Position numbers and translations under genes: made by a program | The notes under the pieces: model-generated | Told to the model about the DNA's origin: nothing | Databases searched by the model: none | The model's input: only the letters and a program-made list of their open reading frames with translations | NCBI GenBank assembly: GCA_964526035.1 | Contig: CAZGKE010000102.1 | Location: forward strand, 1-12,898 | DNA from: DAOMOD01 sp964526035 | GTDB lineage: Bacteria > Pseudomonadota > Gammaproteobacteria > Xanthomonadales > BPKI01 | Reading direction: 5' to 3' | Length of the DNA: 12,898 nucleotides | Shown: piece after piece, positions 1 to 7,829 of the stretch | Layout of the letters: each line of letters opens with the position of its first letter | Position numbering within the stretch: the stretch's first letter is position 1

Positions 1-49
1 CGGGGCTGAAGACCAAGCGAGTTCGGTAAGGTAATTGCGGAACACCACA
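1..49. other. Left edge, no gene recognised
   Basis: These 49 bases lie beyond the stop codon of the first minus-strand gene. They could hold the tail of a gene entering from outside the window or a terminator, but I see no strong hairpin, no tRNA-like end and no usable reading frame. Confidence 0.4.
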
Positions 50-1102
50 CTAGGGGGGCAGGGTGACCAGGTTCCCGGCACCAGAGAGTTCGAGATGAGC
101 GGCGATGACATCACGGCCGACATGACCCTCGTCGCCTGCATAGCGCTGTCGCAGTGTCGCCACCTGCTGACGCAGTCGCGGCTCGTTCAGGGTCTTGCCC
201 TCGGCGAACGCGCGCTTGCCGAGCGGATCACAGAAACGATGCAGATCGAAGAAGTAGTGCTCCTGACCCGTGGTGAGGAAGCCGAACACTGGGGAGAAGG
301 AATTGGCGGCGTCGAGGCTTCGTCCCTCGCGCATCTCGCGTTCAATGCACAGCCGGGCGCCGCTGGCACAGAGATGGGCGAAATCCTCGCCGACGTTGGC
401 GGTGTCGAGGTCGGAGGCGATCTGGGCAAGCGCATGGGCACGGCGCAGGTCTGCATCGTCCCGCCACGCGGGGCGCAAGCTGTCAAGGAGCGGGGCAAGC
501 TGAGGGGCAAGCGGCCCAGCCTCGGCGGCGGCGTCAGCCGGACTGCGCGCAGTCGGGGTGGCTTCGAAAGTACTGCCGGCGATCATCAGCTCCAGCGCGG
601 CATACAGCGCGCTGTCGCGGCTGGCGTCGAAGCCGCTGGCATCGAGGATACGAAAGCACTCGGCGATGCTGGCCATTTCGTTCCGTCCGACGCGACTCGC
701 CGAGTCCATCGACTCGCGCTGTCTCAGGTCGTGACAGGCCGCGAACAGGCCGAGCGTGGGCCAGGCTTCGATATCGAGCTCATCTCCGAATGCCACTTCC
801 TGCAGCCGGGCAATGCGCCGGCCGAGAATCTCCAGTGCATGTTCCTCATTGTGGTAGGCATGGAAGTCGTCACCGAAGCGGCCGTGGCGATGGCCGATCC
901 TGGCGATGCCAAGCAGGATCGCGTTGGTGAAGGAGGCGGCGCGCTGGGCGTTGGCGATGGGCTGTACCAGGCGCGCGACAGCCGATTCCACCGAACGCAG
1001 GAAACCCGGCGCGGCACCGGCCATCATGGCGCGCGCCTTTTGCGCCCCCGGCACCGCGGTTTCGCTGGCGTCGGGCTGAAACTCGTCGAACGGAAAGATC
1101 AC
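50..1102 (-). CDS. HD/PDEase-like metal-dependent phosphohydrolase
   Basis: A 350-residue cytoplasmic protein with no signal peptide or membrane segment. It carries an ordered histidine/aspartate set typical of HD-superfamily phosphohydrolases and closest in form to class I cyclic-nucleotide phosphodiesterases: YHNEEHA (residues 83-89, His84 and His88), ACHD (His124, Asp125) and SDLDTAN (Asp231). The 36-residue spacing from His88 to His124 equals, from memory, that between the corresponding metal ligands of mammalian PDE4. The second PDE histidine of the HDxxH block is absent (HDLRQ here). The GTG start at 1102 is preferred because GGGGAAAGGAG stands five bases upstream. An ATG at 1183 opens the same frame but has no comparable ribosome site and would run through the promoter-like TATACT. 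It diverges from the phytase-like gene. The substrate is unknown: cyclic nucleotide, nucleotide or another phosphoester are all possible. I am confident of the fold class but not of the reaction. Confidence 0.72.
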   Translation of the reverse strand: MIFPFDEFQPDASETAVPGAQKARAMMAGAAPGFLRSVESAVARLVQPIANAQRAASFTNAILLGIARIGHRHGRFGDDFHAYHNEEHALEILGRRIARLQEVAFGDELDIEAWPTLGLFAACHDLRQRESMDSASRVGRNEMASIAECFRILDASGFDASRDSALYAALELMIAGSTFEATPTARSPADAAAEAGPLAPQLAPLLDSLRPAWRDDADLRRAHALAQIASDLDTANVGEDFAHLCASGARLCIEREMREGRSLDAANSFSPVFGFLTTGQEHYFFDLHRFCDPLGKRAFAEGKTLNEPRLRQQVATLRQRYAGDEGHVGRDVIAAHLELSGAGNLVTLPP

Positions 1103-1227
1103 CCGATCTCCTTTCCCCTGCGTCATCTGATTGCAGTATACGAAGAACCGACACCGAGCTGGCATATTGGCGTCCTGACCCACCGCGCCATGTGCGCAAT
1201 CACTCGACTCATCGAGGGACGCTCAAC
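1103..1227. promoter_or_regulatory. Divergent promoter region, with a -10-like box for the minus-strand gene
   Basis: This 125-bp gap separates two divergent start codons. On the minus strand a TATACT hexamer (1135-1140) would place transcription start near 1128, leaving a leader of about 25 bases that contains the AAAGGAG ribosome site (1108-1114). No good -35 hexamer lies at 16-19 bases, so it would need an activator or be weak. No convincing sigma-70 pair was found for the plus-strand gene, whose GAGGGA ribosome site is at 1214-1219. Confidence 0.4.
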
Positions 1228-2304
1228 GTGCTTTGCCGATTGACGATCGCAGCCCTTGCCGTGCTTGGCGTCGCCTGTGCCAGCGCGCCGCCGGCCCCGC
1301 CTCCTGCCGATGCCCGAGTGGACATTGCCTTCCTCACCGAGCCCAGGCCGGAAGACCATATCGACTCGGCGACCCTGTGGTCAGGGATTGACGGCGAACG
1401 CTGGCTGATCGCCAGCGGCAAGTCGAGCGACACCCTGCTCGTCTATGACGCGAGCAGCGGCCGTCTGTTGCGCGAGGTGGGCGGCAGCGGCAATGGCCTT
1501 GGACAGTTCCGTCGTCCCATCGGCGTGTTTGCCATCGACGAGCTGCTGTTCGTGGTCGAGCGCGACAACGCACGCGTGCAGGTGCTGACGCTGCCTGCCT
1601 TCGAGCCGGTCGGCGAGTTCGGGTCGCCGACGCTGCGGCGGCCTTACGGGCTGTGGATCGACACCGTGCCGGTCGGCTGGTATCGCGTCTATGTGACCGA
1701 TGATTACCGACTTTCGGGCAAGGTGGTGCCGCCGGACGCCGAGCTCGGCAAACGGGTCCAGGTCTGGCAGGTGCGCAGACGCGCCGAAGGCGACCTGCGG
1801 GCGCGCTACGCGCGCGCCCTCGGGCCCACCGAACCGCCCGGCGCGCTGCGCGCGGTCGAATCGATCCATGGAGATCGAACCAACCTCAATCTGCTGATTG
1901 CCGAAGAAGACGAGACCCGGCGCGGCAGCGAAACCGGGCTCAAGTTGTTCACCATGGACGGAATCTTCAAGGACCGCGTCGTCGGCGTCGACGATTTTCG
2001 CGGGCAGCCGGAAGGCATCGCGCTATGGGCCTGCGACGACGGCAGCGGCTACTGGCTGGCTGCCGACCAGAGTCGGGCGGCGACCCGCTTCCTTGTGTTC
2101 GACCGTCGGAGCCTCGAACTCTCCGGTTCCTTCCACAGCCCGCAGGTATCCAACACCGACGGCATCTGGCTGCATCAGCAGGCCATCGAAGGCTTTCCCG
2201 AGGGCGTGCTCTACGTGCTGCACGACGACCAGGCGGTGGCGGCGATCGACTGGAGGGCGATCGCCGACGCCGTAGGCCTGCGGCGCAACTGCGACGCTGG
2301 CTGA
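1228..2304 (+). CDS. Exported phytase-like beta-propeller protein
   Basis: A protein of about 358 residues matching the six-bladed beta-propeller phytase (BPP) family. It shows the family's serial landmarks: VVERDNARVQV, RRPYGLW, YVTDDY, KRVQVW, AVESIHGD, LLIAEEDE, QPEGIALWACDDGSGYW, NTDGIWL and YVLHDDQAVAAIDW. Proven members use calcium to release phosphate from phytate, but many bacterial members are only annotated as phytase-like. The N-terminus is hydrophobic (LTIAALAVLGVACASA), so it is exported. Cys17 might be lipidated, but GVAC is a poor lipobox because Gly sits at -3, so signal peptidase I cleavage is equally possible. The GTG at 1228 is chosen because GAGGGA lies eight bases upstream. 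The in-frame ATG at 1192 would add 12 polar residues ahead of the signal and has no good ribosome site. It is convergent with radC, ten bases apart. A phosphate-scavenging role is inference. Confidence 0.82.
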   Translation: MLCRLTIAALAVLGVACASAPPAPPPADARVDIAFLTEPRPEDHIDSATLWSGIDGERWLIASGKSSDTLLVYDASSGRLLREVGGSGNGLGQFRRPIGVFAIDELLFVVERDNARVQVLTLPAFEPVGEFGSPTLRRPYGLWIDTVPVGWYRVYVTDDYRLSGKVVPPDAELGKRVQVWQVRRRAEGDLRARYARALGPTEPPGALRAVESIHGDRTNLNLLIAEEDETRRGSETGLKLFTMDGIFKDRVVGVDDFRGQPEGIALWACDDGSGYWLAADQSRAATRFLVFDRRSLELSGSFHSPQVSNTDGIWLHQQAIEGFPEGVLYVLHDDQAVAAIDWRAIADAVGLRRNCDAG

Positions 2305-2314
2305 AAGTCGCAGC

Positions 2315-2989
2315 TCAGATCCAGCCGCGACTTGCCAGCGAGACCGGTGGCCCGTCGCCGATCACGAAGTGATCGAGCAGGCGCACGTCGACCAGCGACA
2401 GCGCTTCGACCAGGCGACGCGTGATGCTGCGGTCGGCGGCGCTGGGCTCGGCGACGCCGGACGGATGATTGTGCGCCACGATCAGGGCGGCGGCGTTGTG
2501 CCGCAGGCAGGCGCGCACCACTTCCCGCGGATGAACCGAGGCGCCGTCGATGGTGCCGTGAAACAGGTCCTCGCAGGCGATCACGCGATGGCGGGTGTCC
2601 AGAAACAGGCCACAGAAGACTTCGCTTGGGCGACCGCGCAAACGTGCAGCAAGAAAATGCTGTGCATCCTCGGGTCTGGCCACCACGCCGTCGCGGCGCA
2701 GCCCTTCGGCCAGGTAGCGGCGGGCGAGTTCCATGCTGGCCAGAAGTTGACAGGCCTTGGCCGGGCCCAGACCGGCGCCGTCGAGCAGGGCCTTGGGCTC
2801 CGCGTCGAGCAGGCCGCGCACGCCGCCGAACCGTACGAGCAGATCGCGCGCACAGTCCAGCACCGGACGGCCAGGCATACCGGTGCCGAGCATGATGGCG
2901 AGGATTTCGGCGTCGGCAAGCGCGGCTGGGCCGCGCTGCAACAGGCGCTCGCGCGGCCGTTCGTGGACGGGCATTTCGAGAGGACTCAT
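2315..2989 (-). CDS. radC: RadC family JAB/MPN-domain protein
   Basis: A full-length 224-residue RadC protein. The N-terminal half has a helix-hairpin-helix-like segment around residues 60-90 (LLDGAGLGPAKACQLLAS). The C-terminal JAB/MPN metalloprotease-like domain has the signature HNHPSG followed by PSAAD (His173, His175, Asp186) and ends in DHFVIGDG. The family was once called a DNA repair protein, but the radC102 phenotype was traced to recG and the biochemical role remains unsettled. The start at 2989 is set by GGAG six bases upstream. An ATG four codons earlier (MESA) is weaker. The frame stays open to 4144, but that part lies opposite coaBC and is not coding. It diverges from coaBC across 120 bp, the standard gammaproteobacterial arrangement. 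Confidence 0.93.
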   Translation of the reverse strand: MSPLEMPVHERPRERLLQRGPAALADAEILAIMLGTGMPGRPVLDCARDLLVRFGGVRGLLDAEPKALLDGAGLGPAKACQLLASMELARRYLAEGLRRDGVVARPEDAQHFLAARLRGRPSEVFCGLFLDTRHRVIACEDLFHGTIDGASVHPREVVRACLRHNAAALIVAHNHPSGVAEPSAADRSITRRLVEALSLVDVRLLDHFVIGDGPPVSLASRGWI

Positions 2990-3109
2990 GGCGGACTCCA
3001 TTCCTGCAGGACGGACGCCAGTGTGGCGCGGATGGCCATCCGCTGACATCGGGTTTGACCGACCCTTCCTGTAAGCTATCGCCCCGTTGCCACGTAAGGT
3101 TTTTCCTAC
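2990..3109. promoter_or_regulatory. radC/coaBC divergent intergenic region
   Basis: These 120 bases must hold promoters for both radC and the coaBC operon. On the plus strand TTGACC (3055-3060) resembles a -35, but no TATAAT-like box stands at the right distance. TAAGCTATC (3072-3080) is the most AT-rich piece and may hold the -10. The coaBC ribosome site is probably AAGG (3096-3099), ten bases before ATG, a rather long spacing. The exact hexamers are uncertain. Confidence 0.3.
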
Positions 3110-4303
3110 ATGAGCCTTCCCGCCCGGGTGCTGCTCGGCGTCAGCGCCGGCATCGCCGCCTACAAGTCGGTGGAACTGTGCCGACGGCTGCGCGAGCGCG
3201 GTTGCGAAGTCCGCGTGGTGCTGACCGAAGGCGCGCGCCATTTCGTGGGCGCATCCAGTTTTCAGGCGGTCACCGGGCAGCCGGTGCGCAGCAGTCTCTG
3301 GGACGAAGGTGCGGAAGCAGCGATGGGGCACATCGAGCTGGCTCGCTGGGCCGATCTGATCCTGGTCGCCCCCGCCACCGCTGACCTGATGGCCCGCTTG
3401 GCGCATGGCTTCGCCGACGACCTGCTGGCGACGTTGTGCCTGGCCAGCGAGGCGCCCCTGTATCTGGCGCCCGCCATGAACCGGGTGATGTGGGCACACC
3501 CGGCCACCCAGGCCAATGTCAGTCTGCTGCACGGCCGCGGCGTGCGCGTACTGGGTCCGGCAGAAGGTGACCAGGCCTGCGGCGAGATCGGGCCGGGGCG
3601 CATGCTGGAAGTCGCCGATATCGTCGCGGCGCTCGATGCGCCGCAGCCGCTTTCGGGACTTCGCATGCTGGTCAGCGCCGGACCCACCTATGAAGACATC
3701 GATCCGGTGCGCTTCGTGGGCAACCGCAGCTCCGGGCGCATGGGCTTCGCCATTGCCGAGGCCGCGTTCGCCATGGGGGCGAGCGTGACCCTGGTGGCCG
3801 GCCCGGTGGCGCTCGCCACGCCGCCGGGCGTTCGACGCGTCGACGTGCGCAGCGCGCGTGACATGCTGGCCGCCGTGCTCGGTGAGGTGTCGGACCACGA
3901 CGTTTTCGTCAGCGCGGCGGCAGTTGCCGATTACGCACCGCAAACGGTTTCGGCGCACAAGATCAAGAAGGGTGCGCAGCGCACGGTGCTCGAGCTGGCC
4001 GCCAACCCGGACGTGCTGGCCACGGTCGCCGAGCGCCCCGATCGCCCGTTCCTGGTCGGATTCGCCGCCGAGACCGATCAGGTTCGCGACAACGCGCTCG
4101 GCAAGCTGGCGCGCAAGAAGCTCGACATGATCGCCGCCAACCACGTGGGGGACGAAGGGACAGGTTTCGACTGTGCCGACAATGCGCTGCTGGTGCTGTG
4201 GCCGGGTGGCGAGGCGGAAATCCCCCGCACCGACAAACGCTCGGCGGCGCGGCAGCTGCTGGAGCTGGTCGCCGCGCGTATTGATGGAGCGCGTAGCGCA
4301 TGA
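3110..4303 (+). CDS. coaBC: Bifunctional phosphopantothenoylcysteine decarboxylase / phosphopantothenate-cysteine ligase
   Basis: A 397-residue protein catalysing two consecutive steps of coenzyme A synthesis: ligation of cysteine to 4'-phosphopantothenate, then FMN-dependent decarboxylation to 4'-phosphopantetheine. The N-terminal CoaC half (about 1-175) has the flavin-binding GVSAGIAAYKS, the catalytic histidine in MGHIEL (His74), PAMN (Asn124) and the active-site cysteine in ACGEIGPGRM (Cys157). The C-terminal CoaB half (about 183-397) has SAGPTYEDIDPVRFVGNRSSG (residues 189-209, Asn205), SAAAVADY and KIKK (284-287). Length and motifs match E. coli Dfp. It is the first gene of a tight operon: its TGA overlaps the dut ATG in ATGA (4300-4303). 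CTP is the usual ligase nucleotide in bacteria, assumed here. Confidence 0.96.
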   Translation: MSLPARVLLGVSAGIAAYKSVELCRRLRERGCEVRVVLTEGARHFVGASSFQAVTGQPVRSSLWDEGAEAAMGHIELARWADLILVAPATADLMARLAHGFADDLLATLCLASEAPLYLAPAMNRVMWAHPATQANVSLLHGRGVRVLGPAEGDQACGEIGPGRMLEVADIVAALDAPQPLSGLRMLVSAGPTYEDIDPVRFVGNRSSGRMGFAIAEAAFAMGASVTLVAGPVALATPPGVRRVDVRSARDMLAAVLGEVSDHDVFVSAAAVADYAPQTVSAHKIKKGAQRTVLELAANPDVLATVAERPDRPFLVGFAAETDQVRDNALGKLARKKLDMIAANHVGDEGTGFDCADNALLVLWPGGEAEIPRTDKRSAARQLLELVAARIDGARSA

Positions 4304-4758
4304 GTCGGCGGATCGAGCTCAAGATCCTCGATGCGCGAATTGGCGACACCTTCGAGCTTCCCGCCTATGCAACCCCGGGATCGGCAGGCATGGACCTGCG
4401 CGCGTGCATCGATGCCCCGCTGGTCCTCCAGCCTGGCGACAGCGAGCTGGTACCGACCGGATTCGCCATCCACATCGGCGATCCGGGACTCGCGGCCGTC
4501 ATCCTGCCGCGCTCGGGTCTCGGACATCGGCATGGACTGGTGCTGGGCAATCTGGTGGGGCTGATCGACGCCGACTACCAGGGCCCGTTGATGGTTTCGT
4601 GCTGGAACCGCGGCGGAGCGCCCTATACCATCCAGCCCGGGGACCGGATTGCCCAGCTGGTGGTGCTGCCGGTCGAGCGCGTGGACTTTCGTGTGGTGGA
4701 GGAATTCGCCACCAGCGTCCGTGGTGAAGGCGGCTTCGGCCATTCCGGCGTCAGGTGA
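4300..4758 (+). CDS. dut: dUTP diphosphatase (trimeric dUTPase)
   Basis: A 152-residue dUTPase that hydrolyses dUTP to dUMP and pyrophosphate, keeping uracil out of DNA and supplying dUMP for thymidylate synthesis. All five motifs of the homotrimeric family are present in order: AGMDLRA (29-35), PRSGLGHRHGLVLGN (70-84), GLIDADYQGP (87-96, catalytic Asp90), GDRIAQLVV (114-122) and the mobile C-terminal RGEGGFGHSG (141-150). Length matches E. coli Dut. Translation is probably coupled to coaBC through the four-base ATGA overlap. Its end provides the AGGTGA (4753-4758) that serves as ribosome site for the next gene. Confidence 0.97.
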   Translation: MSRRIELKILDARIGDTFELPAYATPGSAGMDLRACIDAPLVLQPGDSELVPTGFAIHIGDPGLAAVILPRSGLGHRHGLVLGNLVGLIDADYQGPLMVSCWNRGGAPYTIQPGDRIAQLVVLPVERVDFRVVEEFATSVRGEGGFGHSGVR

Positions 4759-4762
4759 CCTG

Positions 4763-7132
4763 GTGGATCTCAAGCTCTCGAAAATCAGGCCCCTGTTGAT
4801 CTCCATGCGGCGCGTGCTGCTGGTGCTTGCCGGTTTCCTGGCGCTGCTTCTGGCGCTGTTCTTCGCCTCCCAGTGGTATCTGCTGGGAGCAGAAGCCCGG
4901 GAACAGGAGGAGATGAGAAACGCGCGCGACACGCTGGCCGCGACCCTGGTGCGCAACTTCGACAACCTGCGCGCCAAGATGCGGGCAGCAAGTGCCAACG
5001 AAGACGTGGTTGCCCTGCTGCAACAGCCGGGCGTGGCGTCTGAGACCATTGCCGTTGCAGTTCGCCGTCACCTGCCCGAGGCGAGCCACGTCGAGTTCTA
5101 CCGCGCCGATCTGGCCGAAGTCTACGCCCGTGATTTCGCCGAGTTCGGCTACTCGCGGGCCAACCTCCTGCTCGAGGCGCGCAATGGCCGCTTCATCGCC
5201 CAGGTACTGGGGCAGCCGGGCGAACGGCGCCTGGCGCTGGCAATGCCGGCCCATGCCGAAGATCCATCCCTTGGCTATCTGCTGGCCGAATTTCCTTTTG
5301 AATCGGTCAGTCTGCCGGTCCGCGAGGCCTACCGTAACCGCGGCTACATTGTGCTCCGTCAGGGTGAGGGAGCGACGGGAATCCTCGTGGAACTGGGCGA
5401 TACCGGTCTGATCGGAGATGCTTTTGGCGAACTGGTCAACATTCGCCAGTCCAGTCTGCGCCTCGCCGCAGCGGTGCGCGCAACGGGCGTCGTGTTCCCG
5501 CGCCCGACCCTGTCGCTGGTGCTGGCAATGCTGCTCGTGGTGCTTGCGATTCTTTCGTTCCTGGCCGCGTTCGATCGACTGCGCTTCCGGAGGGTGGTGT
5601 GGGACGGGCCCGACATCACGGTGGCGGAAGCGGCCGCCATTGCCCGTGCGGAGTCCGAGCGGCTGGAAGCTGAGAAAGCGGCGCGCAAGGAAAAAGAGCG
5701 CGCGGAGATGATGCCGTCCAAGCCGGAGAAGCCGGCACCGGTGGCGCAGCCCACCGGGGACGCAGTCGAGCGCAGCATTTTCCGCGCCTACGATATTCGC
5801 GGCGTGGTCGGACAATCGCTGACCGAAGGTACGGCGCGACTGATTGGCCAGGCCATCGGCAGCGCCGTCATCGAGCGCGGTCTGCGCGAAGTGGTGGTGG
5901 CCCGCGATGGGCGCCTGTCGGGGCCGCGTCTGTCGGCAGCGCTGATTGCCGGGTTGCGTCGAGCCGGCTGCGACGTCGTCGACATCGGAGCAGTACCCAC
6001 GCCGGTGCTGTATTTCGCCACCTTCATGCTCAATACCGGATCCGGCGTGATGGTCACCGGCAGCCACAATCCGCCCGAGTACAACGGATTCAAGGTCATG
6101 ATCGGCGGCGATACGCTCGCCGAGGATGCCATCCAAGGCCTCTACCGCCGCATCTCCGAAGGCAAGTTCGAGCACGGCGAAGGCGGTCTGCAGGTGATGG
6201 ACGTGCGCGAGGACTACATCGAGCGGATCACCGGCGATGTGCAGATGGAGCGACGCCTCAAGGTCGTGATCGACTGCGGCAACGGCATCGCCGGAGAGAC
6301 TGCTCCGCAGGTTCTGGAGGGGATCGGCTGCGAAGTCCTGCCGCTGTACTGCGACGTCGACGGCACCTTTCCGAACCACCATCCCGATCCCAGCGACCCG
6401 GAGAACCTGCGAGATCTGATCACCACGGTACAGCGCCTCGGTGCCGACATCGGACTCGCGCTCGATGGCGACGGCGACCGCCTCGGTGTGGTGACGCGGC
6501 TTGGCGAGGTGGTGTATTCAGACCGCCTGCTGATGCTCTTTGCGCGCGACATGCTCACCCGCAATCCGGGTGCGGTGGTGATCTATGACGTCAAGTGCAC
6601 CGGCCACCTGGCAGGTGAGATCCTGAAGTACGGCGGCAGCCCGGTGATGTGGAAAACCGGGCATTCGCTGATCAAGGCGAAAATGAAGGAAGCCGATTCC
6701 GAGCTGGCCGGGGAGATGAGCGGACACTTCTTCTTCCGCGAGCGCTGGTTCGGATTCGATGACGGTATCTACTCCGCGGCGCGCCTGCTGGAAATCCTCG
6801 CCGCCGATTCGCGCGAGCCGTCAGAAGTGTTCGACGAACTGCCCAAGGGCGTCAGCACCCCGGAGTTGAAGGTGCCGATGACCGAGGGCGAACACTACGC
6901 GTTCGTCGAGAAGTTCCAGAAGGAGGCGCAGTTCGAGGGCGCCCGCATCAGCCAGATCGACGGGATTCGCGCCGACTGGTCGGATGGCTGGGGGCTGGTT
7001 CGTGCCTCCAACACGACGCCGATCCTGGTGCTGCGATTCGATGCTGACAGCGCCGAGGCGCTGGCGCGGATCCAGGCGGCGTTTCGCGGCGAGCTAAACC
7101 GACTGGGACCCGACCTCACATTGCCGTTCTGA
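4763..7132 (+). CDS. algC: Membrane-anchored phosphomannomutase/phosphoglucomutase (AlgC-type, N-terminal sensor-like module)
   Basis: A 789-residue fusion. Residues 338-789 form a complete alpha-D-phosphohexomutase of AlgC length: the phosphoserine loop TGSHNP (Ser434), metal loop DGDGDR (Asp568, Asp570, Asp572), sugar loop GEMSGH (651-655 from Glu651) and phosphate loop RASNTTP (747-753). These enzymes interconvert mannose-1-P/6-P and glucose-1-P/6-P for lipopolysaccharide, exopolysaccharide and nucleotide sugars. The N-terminal third is extra: TM1 at about 15-40 (VLLVLAGFLALLLALFF), an extracytoplasmic stretch of about 210 residues, TM2 at about 250-272 (LVLAMLLVVLAILSFLAAF), then a charged helical linker of about 65 residues rich in Ala/Glu/Lys and Pro. 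The inferred topology puts the enzyme in the cytoplasm. The GTG at 4763 is chosen because AGGTGA lies four bases upstream. ATG 4805 is an alternative that keeps TM1 but has no ribosome site. It is the third gene of the coaBC-dut operon. Whether it prefers mannose or glucose phosphates cannot be read from the sequence. Confidence 0.9.
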   Translation: MDLKLSKIRPLLISMRRVLLVLAGFLALLLALFFASQWYLLGAEAREQEEMRNARDTLAATLVRNFDNLRAKMRAASANEDVVALLQQPGVASETIAVAVRRHLPEASHVEFYRADLAEVYARDFAEFGYSRANLLLEARNGRFIAQVLGQPGERRLALAMPAHAEDPSLGYLLAEFPFESVSLPVREAYRNRGYIVLRQGEGATGILVELGDTGLIGDAFGELVNIRQSSLRLAAAVRATGVVFPRPTLSLVLAMLLVVLAILSFLAAFDRLRFRRVVWDGPDITVAEAAAIARAESERLEAEKAARKEKERAEMMPSKPEKPAPVAQPTGDAVERSIFRAYDIRGVVGQSLTEGTARLIGQAIGSAVIERGLREVVVARDGRLSGPRLSAALIAGLRRAGCDVVDIGAVPTPVLYFATFMLNTGSGVMVTGSHNPPEYNGFKVMIGGDTLAEDAIQGLYRRISEGKFEHGEGGLQVMDVREDYIERITGDVQMERRLKVVIDCGNGIAGETAPQVLEGIGCEVLPLYCDVDGTFPNHHPDPSDPENLRDLITTVQRLGADIGLALDGDGDRLGVVTRLGEVVYSDRLLMLFARDMLTRNPGAVVIYDVKCTGHLAGEILKYGGSPVMWKTGHSLIKAKMKEADSELAGEMSGHFFFRERWFGFDDGIYSAARLLEILAADSREPSEVFDELPKGVSTPELKVPMTEGEHYAFVEKFQKEAQFEGARISQIDGIRADWSDGWGLVRASNTTPILVLRFDADSAEALARIQAAFRGELNRLGPDLTLPF

Positions 7133-7150
7133 GCAAGCCAAGCGCGGCCG

Positions 7151-7795
7151 TCAGCGCCTTGATCCGGCGAGGTCTTCCTTGACGGAGCGGTAGCGCTCCA
7201 GCTCCACTTCGTGTTCGCGCAGCGCCGCTTCCTTCTCCGCCTCCTTTTCCGCAATCTGCGCCATCTGTTGCTCCACCTGCTGGCGCAGCGTGGCAATGGA
7301 GTCTGCGATGTTGGCGGGAACGCGCTGCCCGGCGCGCTCGGCATCCGCGGCATGGCTGAGCATGCTGGCCAGTGAACGCTCCTGGCTGGACAGGCTGGCG
7401 CGTGAAGCGGTAATCGCGCCCTCGATCATGTCGACCCGCTGCTGTTGGGTGCGGATCAGGTCTTCCTCATCGGGAAAGGTGAGGACCAGGTTGCGCTTGG
7501 TGCGCTCTTCTTCCGCCGCAAGCAGCTGTGCCTCGGCCGCCGCCGCCGCTGCCTCGGCCGCCGCCCGGCGCTCCTCGGCGGTAGGCGCGCGGTCGATCTG
7601 GGCCGCTCGCGTACCCCTCTCGCTGAACTCCTCGCGCGCGCGGTCCACCTCGGCGGGAGGCACCTGATCGCTGTAGAACACGTTTCCGCTCTCGTCCACC
7701 CATCGGTACAGGCGCTTCTTCTGCGCGAGCGCATCCATGCTGACGCAGAGGAAGGCGAACAGCAGGGCGAATGCGATCAAAAGTCGGGTATTCAT
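7151..7795 (-). CDS. Exported DUF4124-domain coiled-coil protein
   Basis: A 214-residue protein with a clear signal peptide (MNTRLLIAFALLFAFLCVSM, probable cleavage after DALA near residue 24). A short DUF4124 domain follows with the hallmark YRWVDESGNVFYSDQVPP (about residues 29-46). The rest is long alpha-helix: an Ala/Glu/Arg-rich segment (about 72-97) and a Gln/Glu/Lys-rich coiled coil (about 160-210, with QQVEQQMAQIAEKEAEKEAA). It is presumably periplasmic. The function of DUF4124 is unknown. The start at 7795 is supported by GAGGA seven bases upstream; an upstream ATG at 7855 would fall inside pyrE. It begins 34 bases after the pyrE stop on the same strand, so it is probably co-transcribed with pyrE. 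It converges on the mutase gene with 18 bases between the stop codons. Confidence 0.85.
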   Translation of the reverse strand: MNTRLLIAFALLFAFLCVSMDALAQKKRLYRWVDESGNVFYSDQVPPAEVDRAREEFSERGTRAAQIDRAPTAEERRAAAEAAAAAAEAQLLAAEEERTKRNLVLTFPDEEDLIRTQQQRVDMIEGAITASRASLSSQERSLASMLSHAADAERAGQRVPANIADSIATLRQQVEQQMAQIAEKEAEKEAALREHEVELERYRSVKEDLAGSRR

Positions 7796-7829
7796 GCGGA
7801 AATCCTCGCGGCCTTCTGGAAGGGCGCAT

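Noticed and set aside
35..1243. Plus-strand frame of 402 codons opposite the HD/PDEase-like gene
   Set aside because: The minus strand has ordered metal-binding motifs, a strong ribosome site and a -10-like box. The plus frame has none of these and would overlap the phytase-like gene.
2296..2325. GCTGG...CCAGC pairing between the phytase-like gene and radC as a bidirectional terminator
   Set aside because: Five-bp stem with a 20-base loop, mostly inside coding ends and without T-rich tails.
2990..4144. Open minus-strand extension of radC across the whole coaBC N-terminal region
   Set aside because: It is antisense to the well-conserved coaBC, has low-complexity His/Gly/Arg-rich translation, and RadC of normal length starts at 2989 with a ribosome site.
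4078..5049. Minus-strand frame of 323 codons opposite dut
   Set aside because: Antisense to a dUTPase with all five motifs; the translation is Ser/Arg/Ala-rich and compositionally biased.
4751..6382. Minus-strand open frame of 543 codons opposite the mutase gene
   Set aside because: High-GC shadow frame: no family motif, no ribosome site, and the plus strand carries all catalytic motifs of the mutase.
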